A DNA stretch of 47,334 nt, taken from the NCBI GenBank assembly GCA_036822015.1, contig DAISIL010000022.1:1-47334 (forward strand), written 5' to 3'. The notes beneath the pieces are model-generated. The model was not told where the DNA came from and did not search any database. It saw only the letters and a program-made list of their open reading frames with translations. This document shows positions 18,354 to 26,595 of this stretch, piece after piece (within the stretch, counting starts at the first letter, position 1; each line of letters opens with the position of its first letter). Made by a program: the position numbers and the translations under genes. Source of the stretch: DAISIL01 sp036822015 (GTDB taxonomy: Bacteria; Bacteroidota; Bacteroidia; Cytophagales; Bernardetiaceae).

Positions 18354-20206
18354 ATCAGCAGACATATTTTATTCAGGCGGCGATCATATTGATTTTTGGG
18401 ATATTTGTTTTTCGCTTATATCAGGTGCAGGTATCCGATGATACCTATGCTCGGCGTGCCTTCGAGAAGACCACAATTAAGGTCGTCGATTACCCGCAGC
18501 GAGGGCTGGTTTATGACCGGAATGGGGCTTTGATGGTGAGTAACATCCCCGTTTTTAATGTCCAGATCATCGCTAACGACCTGGTCATCCCTGATACGGC
18601 TCTTTTGTGCCAACTCCTCCAGGTACCCATAGACGAGCTTCGGCAGCATCTCCAAAAAGCCCGACGCGGCATTCAGCGATACCAGCCCTATACCCTCAAA
18701 AGCCAGGTTCACGTCGAAGAACACGCCCAGCTTGAGGCGCATTTGATTGATTTTGAAGGCATATACACCGAAGCCAGCACCATCCGACGCTATCCCTTCC
18801 GGTCTTTTGCTCACGGTATAGGCTACGTCAAAGAAGTCGATGCCCGTATCATCAAGCGCGACACCACCCAATACTACCGCCAGGGAGACCTCATCGGGCG
18901 TACAGGGCTTGAGCAAACCTACGAAGTTCAACTCCGAGGGCAACGCGGCAACAAACGCTACATCCGCAGCGCACGCGGCGTACAAAAAGACTTCGATGCC
19001 GACCCCGACGCCACCACAGCACAGGTGGGGCTAGACCTTGTCAGCACCATCGACGCGCAACTCCAAAGCTACGGCGAACGCCTCATGCAAAACAAGCGCG
19101 GTGCCATCGTAGCCATCGAACCCAAAACCGGCGAAATCTTAGCCCTCATTTCGGCACCCACCTATGATCCCAACCTACTTACGGGCAGTGGCTTGAAAGT
19201 ATCCCAAAACTTTCAGGCACTCCTCAATGACCCCAACAAGCCGCTCTTCAATCGGGCGACGATGGCGACCTATCCCCCCGGCTCCACTTTCAAACTCTTG
19301 CAGGCACTCATTGCCCTCGAGGAGGGAGTCATTGATCCGCTTACGACGCGGATTGCCTGCACACAGGAGGTCGTCAAGTGCCACGGACACCCCTCCCCTA
19401 CCGATGTACATGGCTCTATCCAGCACTCCTGCAACCCCTTCTATCTCAAGGTCTTTCGACGAATTGTCGATCAAGAAAACACCCGAGATGGACTGACCAA
19501 ATGGAAAGACTACATGACCTCCTTTGGTTTGGGGCAACCCTTGGGCATCGACATCACCGAGAAGCCAGGGTTGATCCCCTCCGTGGCCTACTACGACAGC
19601 AAGTACAAAGCCCCCCATACCTGGCGCGTCTCCAACATCTATTCTTTGAGCATCGGGCAGGGAGAGGTAAACCTTACGCCCGTCCAGATGGCCAATGTCG
19701 CGGCCATGATTGCCAATGGCGGTTATTACATCACCCCGCATTTGGTCAGAAAAATTGGACGCTACCAAGAGCAGGATTCTTTGATCTGGCCCCGACACCT
19801 ACCAAAGGTCTCCGCCGAACATTTCCCCGTCTTGCAGCGGGCCATGATTGATGTCGTTCGGGCAGGTACAGCCCGACGCGCCCAGATACCCGAGATCACC
19901 GTTTGTGGCAAGACAGGAACGATACAAAACCCACACGGCAACGATCACTCGGCCTTTATCGCCTTTGCGCCCTACGAAGACCCCCAGATTGCGATTGCTG
20001 TTTATGTCGAGAACGCCGGCTTTGGTGGCACATGGGCAGCTCCCATTGCCAGCCTGATGATGGAGCAGTACCTCAAAGGAACCGTTACGCAGACCTACAA
20101 AGAGCAGCGCATCCTGGAAGCCGACCTGATTACGCCCCCCAAAAAACTACCCAAACCCAAAGCCACTCCTTCGGATAGCACCTTGCTCACCCAGCGCATG
20201 GATTAG
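18344..20206 (+). CDS. mrdA: Penicillin-binding protein 2, elongation transpeptidase
   Basis: A 620-residue class B penicillin-binding protein. A single N-terminal membrane helix (about 9-28) anchors it. The pedestal domain contains YPQRGLVYDRNG at 50-61 and RTGLEQTYE at 186-194. The transpeptidase domain has the three active-site motifs: STFK at 314-317 (nucleophile Ser314), SCN at 362-364 and KTG at 523-525. It cross-links peptidoglycan during rod elongation. It overlaps mreD by ten bases. rodA, which commonly follows, is absent: the next gene is on the opposite strand. Confidence 0.96.
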   Translation: MELNQQTYFIQAAIILIFGIFVFRLYQVQVSDDTYARRAFEKTTIKVVDYPQRGLVYDRNGALMVSNIPVFNVQIIANDLVIPDTALLCQLLQVPIDELRQHLQKARRGIQRYQPYTLKSQVHVEEHAQLEAHLIDFEGIYTEASTIRRYPFRSFAHGIGYVKEVDARIIKRDTTQYYRQGDLIGRTGLEQTYEVQLRGQRGNKRYIRSARGVQKDFDADPDATTAQVGLDLVSTIDAQLQSYGERLMQNKRGAIVAIEPKTGEILALISAPTYDPNLLTGSGLKVSQNFQALLNDPNKPLFNRATMATYPPGSTFKLLQALIALEEGVIDPLTTRIACTQEVVKCHGHPSPTDVHGSIQHSCNPFYLKVFRRIVDQENTRDGLTKWKDYMTSFGLGQPLGIDITEKPGLIPSVAYYDSKYKAPHTWRVSNIYSLSIGQGEVNLTPVQMANVAAMIANGGYYITPHLVRKIGRYQEQDSLIWPRHLPKVSAEHFPVLQRAMIDVVRAGTARRAQIPEITVCGKTGTIQNPHGNDHSAFIAFAPYEDPQIAIAVYVENAGFGGTWAAPIASLMMEQYLKGTVTQTYKEQRILEADLITPPKKLPKPKATPSDSTLLTQRMD

Positions 20207-20247
20207 TGCGTTCAGTCATCCTGGCCCTCAAAGACAGCAGAAGGTGT

Positions 20248-20826
20248 TCAAGGGATGCACCAGTATTTTTGCCAGTCGTCGTTTTGCCAACGAAAGCGGG
20301 CCCGATGTTGTACCTCGGGATGCAGATAGAGCCAGTCGATGGCATACACAAAGGTATCCAGGACAACAAAGTGCGCATAAGCAGCATCCGTTTGGGCTTG
20401 CCAGTCGGGGAGCAACCCGTTGGTGAGTGCCTCTGTGGGTGTACCTGGGGGCTGTTGGGTGGCGTAGTTTTTTCGGGCAAAGGGCGGAAGTTGTTGCCAG
20501 ATATGCGCCGTGGTGGGGTCGTTGTGGTGGATGTGTACGGTGGCTCGCAGGCGTAGTTGCTGCTGTTGGCGGGGATGATAAAAAAGCCAAACGACCTCGG
20601 GCTGGGCGCGTAGATCGGACACTTTTTCGGCACGGGCATCGGTGTAGGCACGCAGGAGCCGCGTTTGGCGTTCGACTTTACGCAAAACCAGGGTTCGGGC
20701 TTGGGGTAGCCCTTCGGGGGAGACGCTGACAAAGGCAGGGGTACGGAGTGGGCTTTTTTTGTCTTGGGTCGCCCGAAAGAGCATCCTCCAGCAGTCATCC
20801 AGGATTTGATGGAGGTCGGTGGTCAT
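20248..20826 (-). CDS. Pyridoxamine 5'-phosphate oxidase-like flavin split-barrel protein
   Basis: A 192-residue cytoplasmic protein of the FMN-binding split-barrel fold. The pattern FVSVSPEGLPQARTLVLRKV, then TDARAEKVSDLRAQPEVVWLFYHP and QLRLRATVHI, follows the FMN-binding strands of the PNPOx superfamily. It is closer to the general pyridoxamine-phosphate-oxidase-like group than to true PdxH, because the substrate-binding C-terminal end of PdxH is not evident. The reaction is therefore unassigned. Its ATG overlaps the stop of the upstream lectin gene (ATGA). Confidence 0.8.
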   Translation of the reverse strand: MTTDLHQILDDCWRMLFRATQDKKSPLRTPAFVSVSPEGLPQARTLVLRKVERQTRLLRAYTDARAEKVSDLRAQPEVVWLFYHPRQQQQLRLRATVHIHHNDPTTAHIWQQLPPFARKNYATQQPPGTPTEALTNGLLPDWQAQTDAAYAHFVVLDTFVYAIDWLYLHPEVQHRARFRWQNDDWQKYWCIP

Positions 20827-21563
20827 CGGGTTTTGGTGTAGGGGGTGGCTATGTTGTGGTGTGTAAGGCGACGGAGGCAGAAGTATTGCAGGTTGCTTTT
20901 GCGTCCCGTTGAGGCGGTAAATCCCCAGATGACCTCCGTTGCGCCAGCAAAGATGTCGTTGATGAGGTCGCGCTTGCCTTCGTGTACGAGGCGGTCATCC
21001 AAAAAGACGTTGATTTGTTGGGTGGTGGGGTTCCAGCGAAAGCGAAAGTTGTGCATCCGGTCGTCTTCGAGGTTGAAGTTGGGGTCGTCGTTGTGCCAGT
21101 AGGTTTCGTGGAAATTGGTGCCGTCTTCGAGGTAGGCCACGTGATCGAAGGGCGGATCGTTTTGGCGGCGATTCATGTAGGTATCAAACTCTACGGCGAT
21201 GGAGGGGGCAATGTAGTCGCCGGCCAAATACCACTTGCTCCAGCGTCCGTAGCCCATGCACTCGCCCCAGGTGCCATAGGCTTCGTATTGGCGTTCGTCG
21301 TTTTGGATGACAAAGGTAATGCCATCGGCCCCCTCGTCTTTGCTGCCGAGGTAGAGATCAAACTCAATTTCAAAGTTACGGGTCAGATCGAGCTTGGTTT
21401 GTCGGTAGGCCAGCCCCTCGCTAAACGGGCTATCGGGTGTCAGGAGGATACAATCGGGATTGTCCATGTAAGCGGCAGTCCCCATGAGTTTGAATTGGGC
21501 TTGCAAGAAGGCGTTGGGCAGGGCAAGCGATAAGAGACAAATTAGTACGATCCGTTGCATCAT
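20823..21563 (-). CDS. Secreted L-type (legume-type) lectin-domain protein
   Basis: A 246-residue protein with a signal peptide (about 1-22, ending FLQAQ). The rest is a single beta-sandwich resembling L-type lectins: FEIEFDLYLGSKDEGADGITFV, then SIAVEFDTYMN with the acidic metal-site strand, then the strand RFRWNPTTQQINVFLDD and the closing strand VIWGFTASTGR. These residues fit the carbohydrate-binding, Ca/Mn-site sheet. There is no T9SS sorting domain, so it is probably periplasmic or loosely secreted. The start ATGATG lies in one arm of a long perfect inverted repeat (see the repeat at 21548-21599). It overlaps the flavin split-barrel gene. Confidence 0.8.
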   Translation of the reverse strand: MMQRIVLICLLSLALPNAFLQAQFKLMGTAAYMDNPDCILLTPDSPFSEGLAYRQTKLDLTRNFEIEFDLYLGSKDEGADGITFVIQNDERQYEAYGTWGECMGYGRWSKWYLAGDYIAPSIAVEFDTYMNRRQNDPPFDHVAYLEDGTNFHETYWHNDDPNFNLEDDRMHNFRFRWNPTTQQINVFLDDRLVHEGKRDLINDIFAGATEVIWGFTASTGRKSNLQYFCLRRLTHHNIATPYTKTR

Positions 21564-21599
21564 CCGTAAGGTTATCGTTGATGGTGATGCAACGGATTG
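21548..21599 (-). repeat. Long inverted repeat covering the lectin start codon
   Basis: ATCCGTTGCATCA at 21550-21562 and TGATGCAACGGAT at 21585-21597 pair perfectly over 13 bases. The pairing extends outward by a G-U and a C-G and inward by a U-G and a C-G, around a loop of about 18-22 bases. In the minus-strand transcript the 3' arm contains both ATG codons of the lectin gene. No T-run follows, so it is not a plain terminator. Confidence 0.85.
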
Positions 21600-21613
21600 C
21601 TGGATAGGGTTGT

Positions 21614-22210
21614 TTAGCCTTTGAGTAAGTTCTGGATGCCCTGTTCGAGTTCGGGGATAAACTGCGGCATCAGGACGCGGGCAATATCCATCACGTAGCT
21701 GTGCAAGACCATCAGGTTGTCATAAAAAATGGTTTCTGACATCTTGTCCGTCGGGCTGCTCGGGTCGATGAAACCGACATAGGTCATCATGGCCAACAAA
21801 AAACTCAAACCCACCAGGTACTTAAAGACCCCCAGCAGCATCCCGATAAAGTTATCTAGGGCATCAAAAAAAGTGAAGGCAAGAACTTTTTTGAGGATTT
21901 GCCCCAGACCAATGATAAGAAAAACCAGGATGACATAAATGACGATGAAGGTGATAAAAGGCCCTGCTTTGGGTACGTTGGTCGTCTGGAGGGCATCGGC
22001 AAAACCGAGCTTGATGAGCCAGAGCGTCAAGAAAAGAGCGATGATGAGGGCAAGACTAGAGATCAACTCTACCAGAAAACCTTTCTGAAAACCGCGATAG
22101 GCAGCCATGATAAGAAAACCCAGAAAGACCACGTCGAGGAGGCGAAACTTGACATCGGGCAAAGAGACTTGTGTGCCGGCATCCAGGAGAATAAAAAGTA
22201 AGTCTTGCAT
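21614..22210 (-). CDS. cvpA: CvpA-family membrane protein
   Basis: A 198-residue inner-membrane protein with four to five hydrophobic helices. The block LDVVFLGFLIMAAYRGFQKGFLVEL, with the Gly-Phe-x-Lys-Gly-Phe step after helix 1, is the CvpA-family signature, and the FFDALDNFIGMLLG segment is the second conserved block. CvpA is linked to colicin V export and envelope stress in enterobacteria; its biochemical role is unsettled. The gene begins ten bases after yqeY on the same strand and is likely transcribed with it from the promoter at 22704-22733. Confidence 0.88.
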   Translation of the reverse strand: MQDLLFILLDAGTQVSLPDVKFRLLDVVFLGFLIMAAYRGFQKGFLVELISSLALIIALFLTLWLIKLGFADALQTTNVPKAGPFITFIVIYVILVFLIIGLGQILKKVLAFTFFDALDNFIGMLLGVFKYLVGLSFLLAMMTYVGFIDPSSPTDKMSETIFYDNLMVLHSYVMDIARVLMPQFIPELEQGIQNLLKG

Positions 22211-22220
22211 CCTGATAGGT

Positions 22221-22676
22221 TTAGAGAGTGGTGAGTAATTGCTTTACGATTTGGGCGATCATTTTGTTGTCGGCCTTGCCGGCGAGTTTTTGGGTGGCGG
22301 CTCCCATGACCTTGCCCATGTGCTGGGGGCTATTGGCACCGGTTTCTTGGATGATCTCCTGGATTGCCGCTCGGAGTTCGTCTTCGGAGAGCATCTGGGG
22401 CAGGAACTCCTCAATGATGGCTAGTTCGGCGGCTTCGACATCGGCCAGATCGTGGCGGCCCTCCCGCGTGTAGATGTCGAGGGAATCTTTGCGCTGCTTG
22501 GCGGCTTTGGATAGAATTTGAAGTTCGCGCTCGGCTGTCAGGTCGCCTTCAGCACCTTTTTCTGATTTGGCCAGGAGGATCTGTGATTTGATCGAGCGCA
22601 GGGCCTGCAGGCGTACCTTGTCCTTTGCCCGCATGGCTGTTTTGATTTCGGATTCGATTTTTTCCTGCAACGACAT
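22221..22676 (-). CDS. GatB/YqeY domain protein
   Basis: A 151-residue soluble protein matching YqeY in full. It starts LQEKIESEIKTAMRAKDKVR, contains a Lys/Glu-rich helix bundle with ERELQILSKAAKQRKDSL, and ends with the GKVMGAATQKLAGKAD segment shared with the C-terminal domain of GatB. YqeY-like domains bind tRNA-related ligands in amidotransferases; stand-alone members have no firm function. ATG 22676 is chosen because family similarity begins there and because the promoter at 22704-22733 would fire just upstream, excluding longer starts. Confidence 0.9.
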   Translation of the reverse strand: MSLQEKIESEIKTAMRAKDKVRLQALRSIKSQILLAKSEKGAEGDLTAERELQILSKAAKQRKDSLDIYTREGRHDLADVEAAELAIIEEFLPQMLSEDELRAAIQEIIQETGANSPQHMGKVMGAATQKLAGKADNKMIAQIVKQLLTTL

Positions 22677-22703
22677 TTTGTGGGATAGTTTTTTTGTATC
22701 AAG

Positions 22704-22733
22704 CAAAAGTAGTTTGTTTTTCACAAAAAACAA
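22704..22733 (-). promoter_or_regulatory. Promoter of yqeY-cvpA
   Basis: On the minus strand TTG (complement of 22731-22733), a 19-base spacer and TACTTTTG (complement of 22704-22711) give a perfect Bacteroidota promoter, ending 27 bases before the yqeY ATG. Confidence 0.7.
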
Positions 22734-22815
22734 AAACAGATCCGAGGGGTGTCCATCTAAAATCAATCCCAGATATGACGTAGATCATCCAGCAAGACAC
22801 ATCTTTTGGCAAACT

Positions 22816-22846
22816 TTGTTCGTACAATTACATGAACATAACTTCA
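22816..22846 (+). promoter_or_regulatory. Candidate promoter of the persulfide dioxygenase gene
   Basis: TTG at 22816-22818, a 20-base spacer and TAACTTCA at 22839-22846 (six of eight fixed and variable positions fit TAnnTTTG). Transcription would begin near 22851, which favours ATG 22868 over the ATG at 22832 as the gene start. Confidence 0.4.
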
Positions 22847-22867
22847 TATCAAAAAAACATTTTGCTT

Positions 22868-24271
22868 ATGTACGTCGAACAGATTTACACCAACTGCCTG
22901 GCCGAAGCCTCTTATTACATCGAATCCAACGGCGAAGCCGCGATCATTGATCCGGTGCGTGAGCCAGATACTTACCTGGCTTTGGCTGCCTCCCGCAAGG
23001 CTACGATCAAGTACGTCTTCGAGACACACTTTCACGCCGATTTTGTATCGGGACACCTTGACTTAGCCAAAGCTACCGGTGCCATGATCGTCTTCGGCCC
23101 AACGGCTAAGCCCGCTTATGAAGCCTACATCGGTGCGGATAACGAGTCGTTCCGCTTAGGAGGCGTAGAGATTGTCCTTTTGCACACGCCCGGGCATACG
23201 CCCGAGTCGAGTACGTTTTTGTTGCGCGATGAAAGCGGAGCCAATCACGCCATCTTTACCGGCGATACGCTGTTTATCGGTGATGTGGGTCGCCCTGACT
23301 TGCTCGATGCCATCATCAGCAAAGAAGAACTTGGCGGTATGCTCTACGACTCACTCCACCAAAAGCTCATGCCGCTATCCGATGAGGTGATCGTTTATCC
23401 CGGGCATGGTCCAGGGTCGGCTTGTGGCAAGCAGATCGGCAAAGAAACCGTCTCTACGATGGGTGTGCAAAAAGCCACCAACTACGCCCTCCAACCCATG
23501 AGCAAAACCGAGTTTATCGAGACTGTACTCAAGGGGCAGCCCGTCGCTCCGGCCTATTTCTTGATGGATGTACGGATGAACAAACAGGGATACGATACCA
23601 TGGATGTCGTTATGGCACGCAACCTCAACGCCTTACCTGCCGCAACCTTCAAAGCCAAAACCCAAGAGCAGGGTGCGTTTTTGTTGGATACCCGCACACA
23701 AAATGACTTCGCACGAGGATTTGTCCCTGGGTCGGTCAATATTGGGTTGGACGGCTCCTATGCCCTTTGGGTAGGTGCTGTTGTTCCCACGGATGCCACC
23801 TTGCTCCTGATTACGGACGAGGGTAGAGAACAAGAAGCCATCTTGCGTCTGGCACGTGTGGGCTACGAAAATGTCGCCGGATTTTTGGAAGGAGGCGTGG
23901 CTGGTTGGGTCGCCGCCGGAGAGTCGCTTGCCCAGCTGCCCGAAGTTACGCCAGAGGCTTTTGCAGGCTTATATGCCGATCAGAAGACAGCACCAGTATC
24001 CGTGTTTGATGTCCGTAAGTCGGGGGAGTTCGCCGATGGACACGTACAGGCGGCCGAGCATCTGTGCCTCTCCAAGCTGGATCAGCAGATGGATCGCATC
24101 CCGAAAGACCAAACGACGTATCTCTACTGTCAGGGCGGCTATCGCTCTACGATTGCGGTTTCCTGGTTGATGGCAAAGGGCTGGCAAAACCTCATCAATG
24201 TAGCGGGTGGCTACGCGGCCATCAGCCAAACGGATGCTCCGCTGGCTTTGCCTCAGGAGGTGCTGGCCTAA
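22868..24271 (+). CDS. Persulfide dioxygenase-like metallo-beta-lactamase with two rhodanese domains
   Basis: A 467-residue cytoplasmic sulfur-handling protein. The metallo-beta-lactamase domain (1-240) has THFHADFVSGH with iron-site His54, plus His56, Asp58 and His63; then TPGH with His110, FTGDTLF with Asp133, and YPGHGPGSACGK with His180. These follow the ETHE1/CstB type of persulfide dioxygenase. Rhodanese domain 1 (about 262-355) has LLLITDEGRE where the catalytic Cys loop should be, so it is probably inactive. Rhodanese domain 2 (about 370-460) keeps Cys421 in LYCQGGYRS. The likely role is oxidising persulfides while passing sulfane sulfur to an acceptor. ATG 22868 matches the family start. 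A strong terminator follows. Confidence 0.9.
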   Translation: MYVEQIYTNCLAEASYYIESNGEAAIIDPVREPDTYLALAASRKATIKYVFETHFHADFVSGHLDLAKATGAMIVFGPTAKPAYEAYIGADNESFRLGGVEIVLLHTPGHTPESSTFLLRDESGANHAIFTGDTLFIGDVGRPDLLDAIISKEELGGMLYDSLHQKLMPLSDEVIVYPGHGPGSACGKQIGKETVSTMGVQKATNYALQPMSKTEFIETVLKGQPVAPAYFLMDVRMNKQGYDTMDVVMARNLNALPAATFKAKTQEQGAFLLDTRTQNDFARGFVPGSVNIGLDGSYALWVGAVVPTDATLLLITDEGREQEAILRLARVGYENVAGFLEGGVAGWVAAGESLAQLPEVTPEAFAGLYADQKTAPVSVFDVRKSGEFADGHVQAAEHLCLSKLDQQMDRIPKDQTTYLYCQGGYRSTIAVSWLMAKGWQNLINVAGGYAAISQTDAPLALPQEVLA

Positions 24272-24295
24272 GCCAGGATAGTGCCTGATCTAGTT

Positions 24296-24344
24296 GAACC
24301 CCAGGGACAAGCCTTTGTCTCTGGGGTTCTTTGTTTGTGTTTTG
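24296..24344 (+). terminator. Rho-independent terminator after the persulfide dioxygenase gene
   Basis: Arms GAACCCCAGGGACAA (24296-24310) and TTGTCTCTGGGGTTC (24315-24329) form a 15-pair stem with one wobble and a four-base loop, followed by a T-rich tail. It stands 24 bases after the stop and just short of the converging lepB stop. Confidence 0.9.
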
Positions 24345-25583
24345 CTACTCAATCGGTTGGAAGATACGGCTCCATCGTATCCGCTGAAAGAACGTCCCGA
24401 GGCTGCCCGGCTCCTGCGAAAACCAGACCAGTACCGCCTTCCCGACCATGTGATCCATCGGAACAAAGCCCCAGTAGCGGGAGTCGAGGGAGTTGTGGCG
24501 GTTATCGCCCATGACGAAGTAGTAGTTTTGCTTGAAGGTATATTGGGCTACGGCGTTTCCATTGATCCAGAGTTGGTTATCCCGTATTTCGGCATCCGTG
24601 TTGCGCTCATACGACAAAATTACGTCTCGGTACAAGGCCAGGTTTTCGGCATTGATCGTGATTTGATCGCCCTTGCGGGGGATATAAAGCGGCCCGAAGT
24701 TGTTGGTACTCCACCCAAAGCGATCACTCCCCTGCGGAAAACACCGCTCGTTGTTGGTGATGTCCTGCCGAGCATAAAAGAGTTCGGTGGCCTCCATCTG
24801 GCTCAAGGTCAGTTCTTCGGGGTTTACTTGCTCGAGGGGAAGGAGGCGTTTTACGCCACTTTTTTTGAGTTCCTCGGCCTGCGTGCGGGTGAGGCTAGCC
24901 ACGATCTTATCGCCGTTGGGGCGGGGTGAACCAATGCCATCAATGAAGTTGTAATCCGTGATCTGTCGGGGTTTGAGGAAACGATCTGCGGCTACGATTT
25001 TATCGGTTTCGATGTAGTAATTGACCTGCATCTGATCGGGGATTTGTGCCGGCGTTCCATTGACAAAAACCGTCTTGTCTTTGATCGCGATGGTATCACC
25101 GGCCACGGCGACACAGCGTTTGATGTAATAGGTCTTGAGGTCGTCGGGGTATTGGTTGTCGGCTGGGCGGGCTTCGGGATACCAGTTTTCGGCGGGGTAA
25201 TTAAACACGACGACATCGTTGCGGACCACCTCCGAGAAGCCCGGCAGGCGCAGCATGGGGAGCTTGATCCAGTCGAGGTAAGAGGGGATGGTGGTTCCCC
25301 AGATGGTCTGGAAAGTGAGCGGAATCTGGAGGGGGGTTTGTGCCGTTCGGGGGCCATAATGAAATTTGCTCACAAAGAGATAATCGCCCACCAGGAGTGA
25401 TTTTTCCATGGAGGAGGTGGGGATGGTATAGGCTTCCAGGAGGAGCCATCGGATGAGCGTAGCCGCAATGACAGCAAAAACGATAGAATCGAACCACTCC
25501 CTGACGGGCCCTTTTTTGGGCTTCTGCTTTTTCTTTTTTGGTGGGGTGGCTTGTACTTCTTCGGGATTATCGGTATTACTCAT
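24345..25583 (-). CDS. lepB: Signal peptidase I
   Basis: A 412-residue membrane serine protease that removes signal peptides from Sec-exported proteins. A Lys-rich cytoplasmic start (about 16-24) precedes one membrane helix (about 31-50). Box B is PTSSMEKSL with catalytic Ser58. Box D is YYIKRCVAVAGD with the general-base Lys155. Box E near the C-terminus is MGDNRHNSLDSRYWG. The catalytic core is split by a large insert of roughly 150 residues between boxes D and E, which explains the length and is usual for Bacteroidota enzymes. It overlaps the stop of the upstream M23-like gene by eight bases, so it is in the padR operon. Confidence 0.95.
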   Translation of the reverse strand: MSNTDNPEEVQATPPKKKKQKPKKGPVREWFDSIVFAVIAATLIRWLLLEAYTIPTSSMEKSLLVGDYLFVSKFHYGPRTAQTPLQIPLTFQTIWGTTIPSYLDWIKLPMLRLPGFSEVVRNDVVVFNYPAENWYPEARPADNQYPDDLKTYYIKRCVAVAGDTIAIKDKTVFVNGTPAQIPDQMQVNYYIETDKIVAADRFLKPRQITDYNFIDGIGSPRPNGDKIVASLTRTQAEELKKSGVKRLLPLEQVNPEELTLSQMEATELFYARQDITNNERCFPQGSDRFGWSTNNFGPLYIPRKGDQITINAENLALYRDVILSYERNTDAEIRDNQLWINGNAVAQYTFKQNYYFVMGDNRHNSLDSRYWGFVPMDHMVGKAVLVWFSQEPGSLGTFFQRIRWSRIFQPIE

Positions 25584-26235
25584 AAGTGAAAAATGATGAA
25601 GGGTTGATGAATGTTCCTTTGTCCTTGACCTGATACCAGACGGGCTGTCCGTGGGCATATCCCAGGATGTCGCCTTGACGGACAGGATCGCCGGCCTTGA
25701 CTTGCAGGGCGGATAAGGCGTGGTAATGGCTTTGGTAGGTGGCGTTGTGCCAAATCAGGATCGTGTATCGCTGTGCGCTTGTGTCGGCTTTGATTTCGAG
25801 GACTTGTCCGTTGCCGCTGCTACAAACGGGCAGCCGCTGATCGGGGGATACGGCCAGGTAGAGGGCCGCTCGCTCGGGTATCCAACGATAAGCCACCGAC
25901 GCAATGGGCAGCAAGCTAGGCGTTTGGGCAGCCCGTACCGTGAGGCTCACACAAAAGAAAAGCCCCAGCATGGCCAGCACTCCCCCCGAAATGCCCAGGC
26001 GTTTCCAGGCCTTGGCGCGTTGGGTGGTCTGTACATGCTCTCGAAGCAGGGAGAGGTCGTTGGTGGCTAAGAAATCTTGCCAGGCCAGTTCTTGGGCCAT
26101 CTCCCAGGGTTGGGTACGTAGGTTTTCCTCTGTAAGGCAACACAGGTGGTCGATGAGTTCTTCGTTGATCGCCGAAGGCGGCAGATGCTCCTGGAGGCGT
26201 TGGGAGAGGGCTTGCACTTGTGCGGTCGATAACAT
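25576..26235 (-). CDS. HAAS-like membrane protein with a degenerate M23 (LytM) domain
   Basis: A 219-residue protein in three parts. Residues 1-70 form a helical cytoplasmic segment with NEELIDHLCCLTEENL, resembling the HAAS-type prefix of membrane proteins encoded next to PadR regulators. Residues 79-99 are a membrane helix. Residues about 136-216 follow the LytM strand order: GNGQVLEIK, ILIWHN, VKAGDPVRQGDILG, then FINPSSFF. The catalytic H-x3-D site is absent, YHALS stands where YAHLS is usual, and the HxH is replaced by WYQV. It is thus a likely ligand-binding rather than cutting domain. It lies between padR (23 bases upstream) and lepB (overlapping). Confidence 0.72.
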   Translation of the reverse strand: MLSTAQVQALSQRLQEHLPPSAINEELIDHLCCLTEENLRTQPWEMAQELAWQDFLATNDLSLLREHVQTTQRAKAWKRLGISGGVLAMLGLFFCVSLTVRAAQTPSLLPIASVAYRWIPERAALYLAVSPDQRLPVCSSGNGQVLEIKADTSAQRYTILIWHNATYQSHYHALSALQVKAGDPVRQGDILGYAHGQPVWYQVKDKGTFINPSSFFTYE

Positions 26236-26258
26236 GGCAAGGGGGCGTTGAGAGGTGG

Positions 26259-26591
26259 TCAGATGGATTTGAGCGAAAGCAAGAGGCGCATTGTCCGAAA
26301 AAATTCCGTCAGCTCCGAGACCCGCTCGGCCGCCGCTTGCTCACCTTGTGGCGTGAGGCGGTAATACTTCCGGGTACGGTTGCCGACAGCAACGGTTTCA
26401 GTTTGGAGCATTCCGGCGGCTTCCATCTTATGAAGCGTCGGATAAAGCCCGCCTTCGGTCAGGATAATTTTGCCGTCCGATTGCTCCCGTACTTGCTGCG
26501 TGATCTGGTAGCCGTACATCTGCCCGTGTTCGTTGAGGAGTTGCAAGATGATGGTTTGCAAAGTGCCTTTGAGAAGTTCCTTAGAATACAT
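26259..26591 (-). CDS. PadR-family transcriptional regulator
   Basis: A 110-residue winged-helix repressor of the short PadR type. The DNA-binding domain shows LKGTLQTIILQLLNEHGQMYGYQI, then ILTEGGLYPTLHKMEAAGML (recognition helix and wing) and RKYYRLTPQGEQAA, all typical of PadR. A single C-terminal helix serves dimerisation. A 21-base palindrome lies between the -33 and -7 boxes directly upstream, which suggests autoregulation of the padR / M23-like / lepB set. The promoter geometry puts the transcript start at or next to the ATG (possibly leaderless). Confidence 0.93.
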   Translation of the reverse strand: MYSKELLKGTLQTIILQLLNEHGQMYGYQITQQVREQSDGKIILTEGGLYPTLHKMEAAGMLQTETVAVGNRTRKYYRLTPQGEQAAAERVSELTEFFRTMRLLLSLKSI

Positions 26592-26595
26592 GCAG

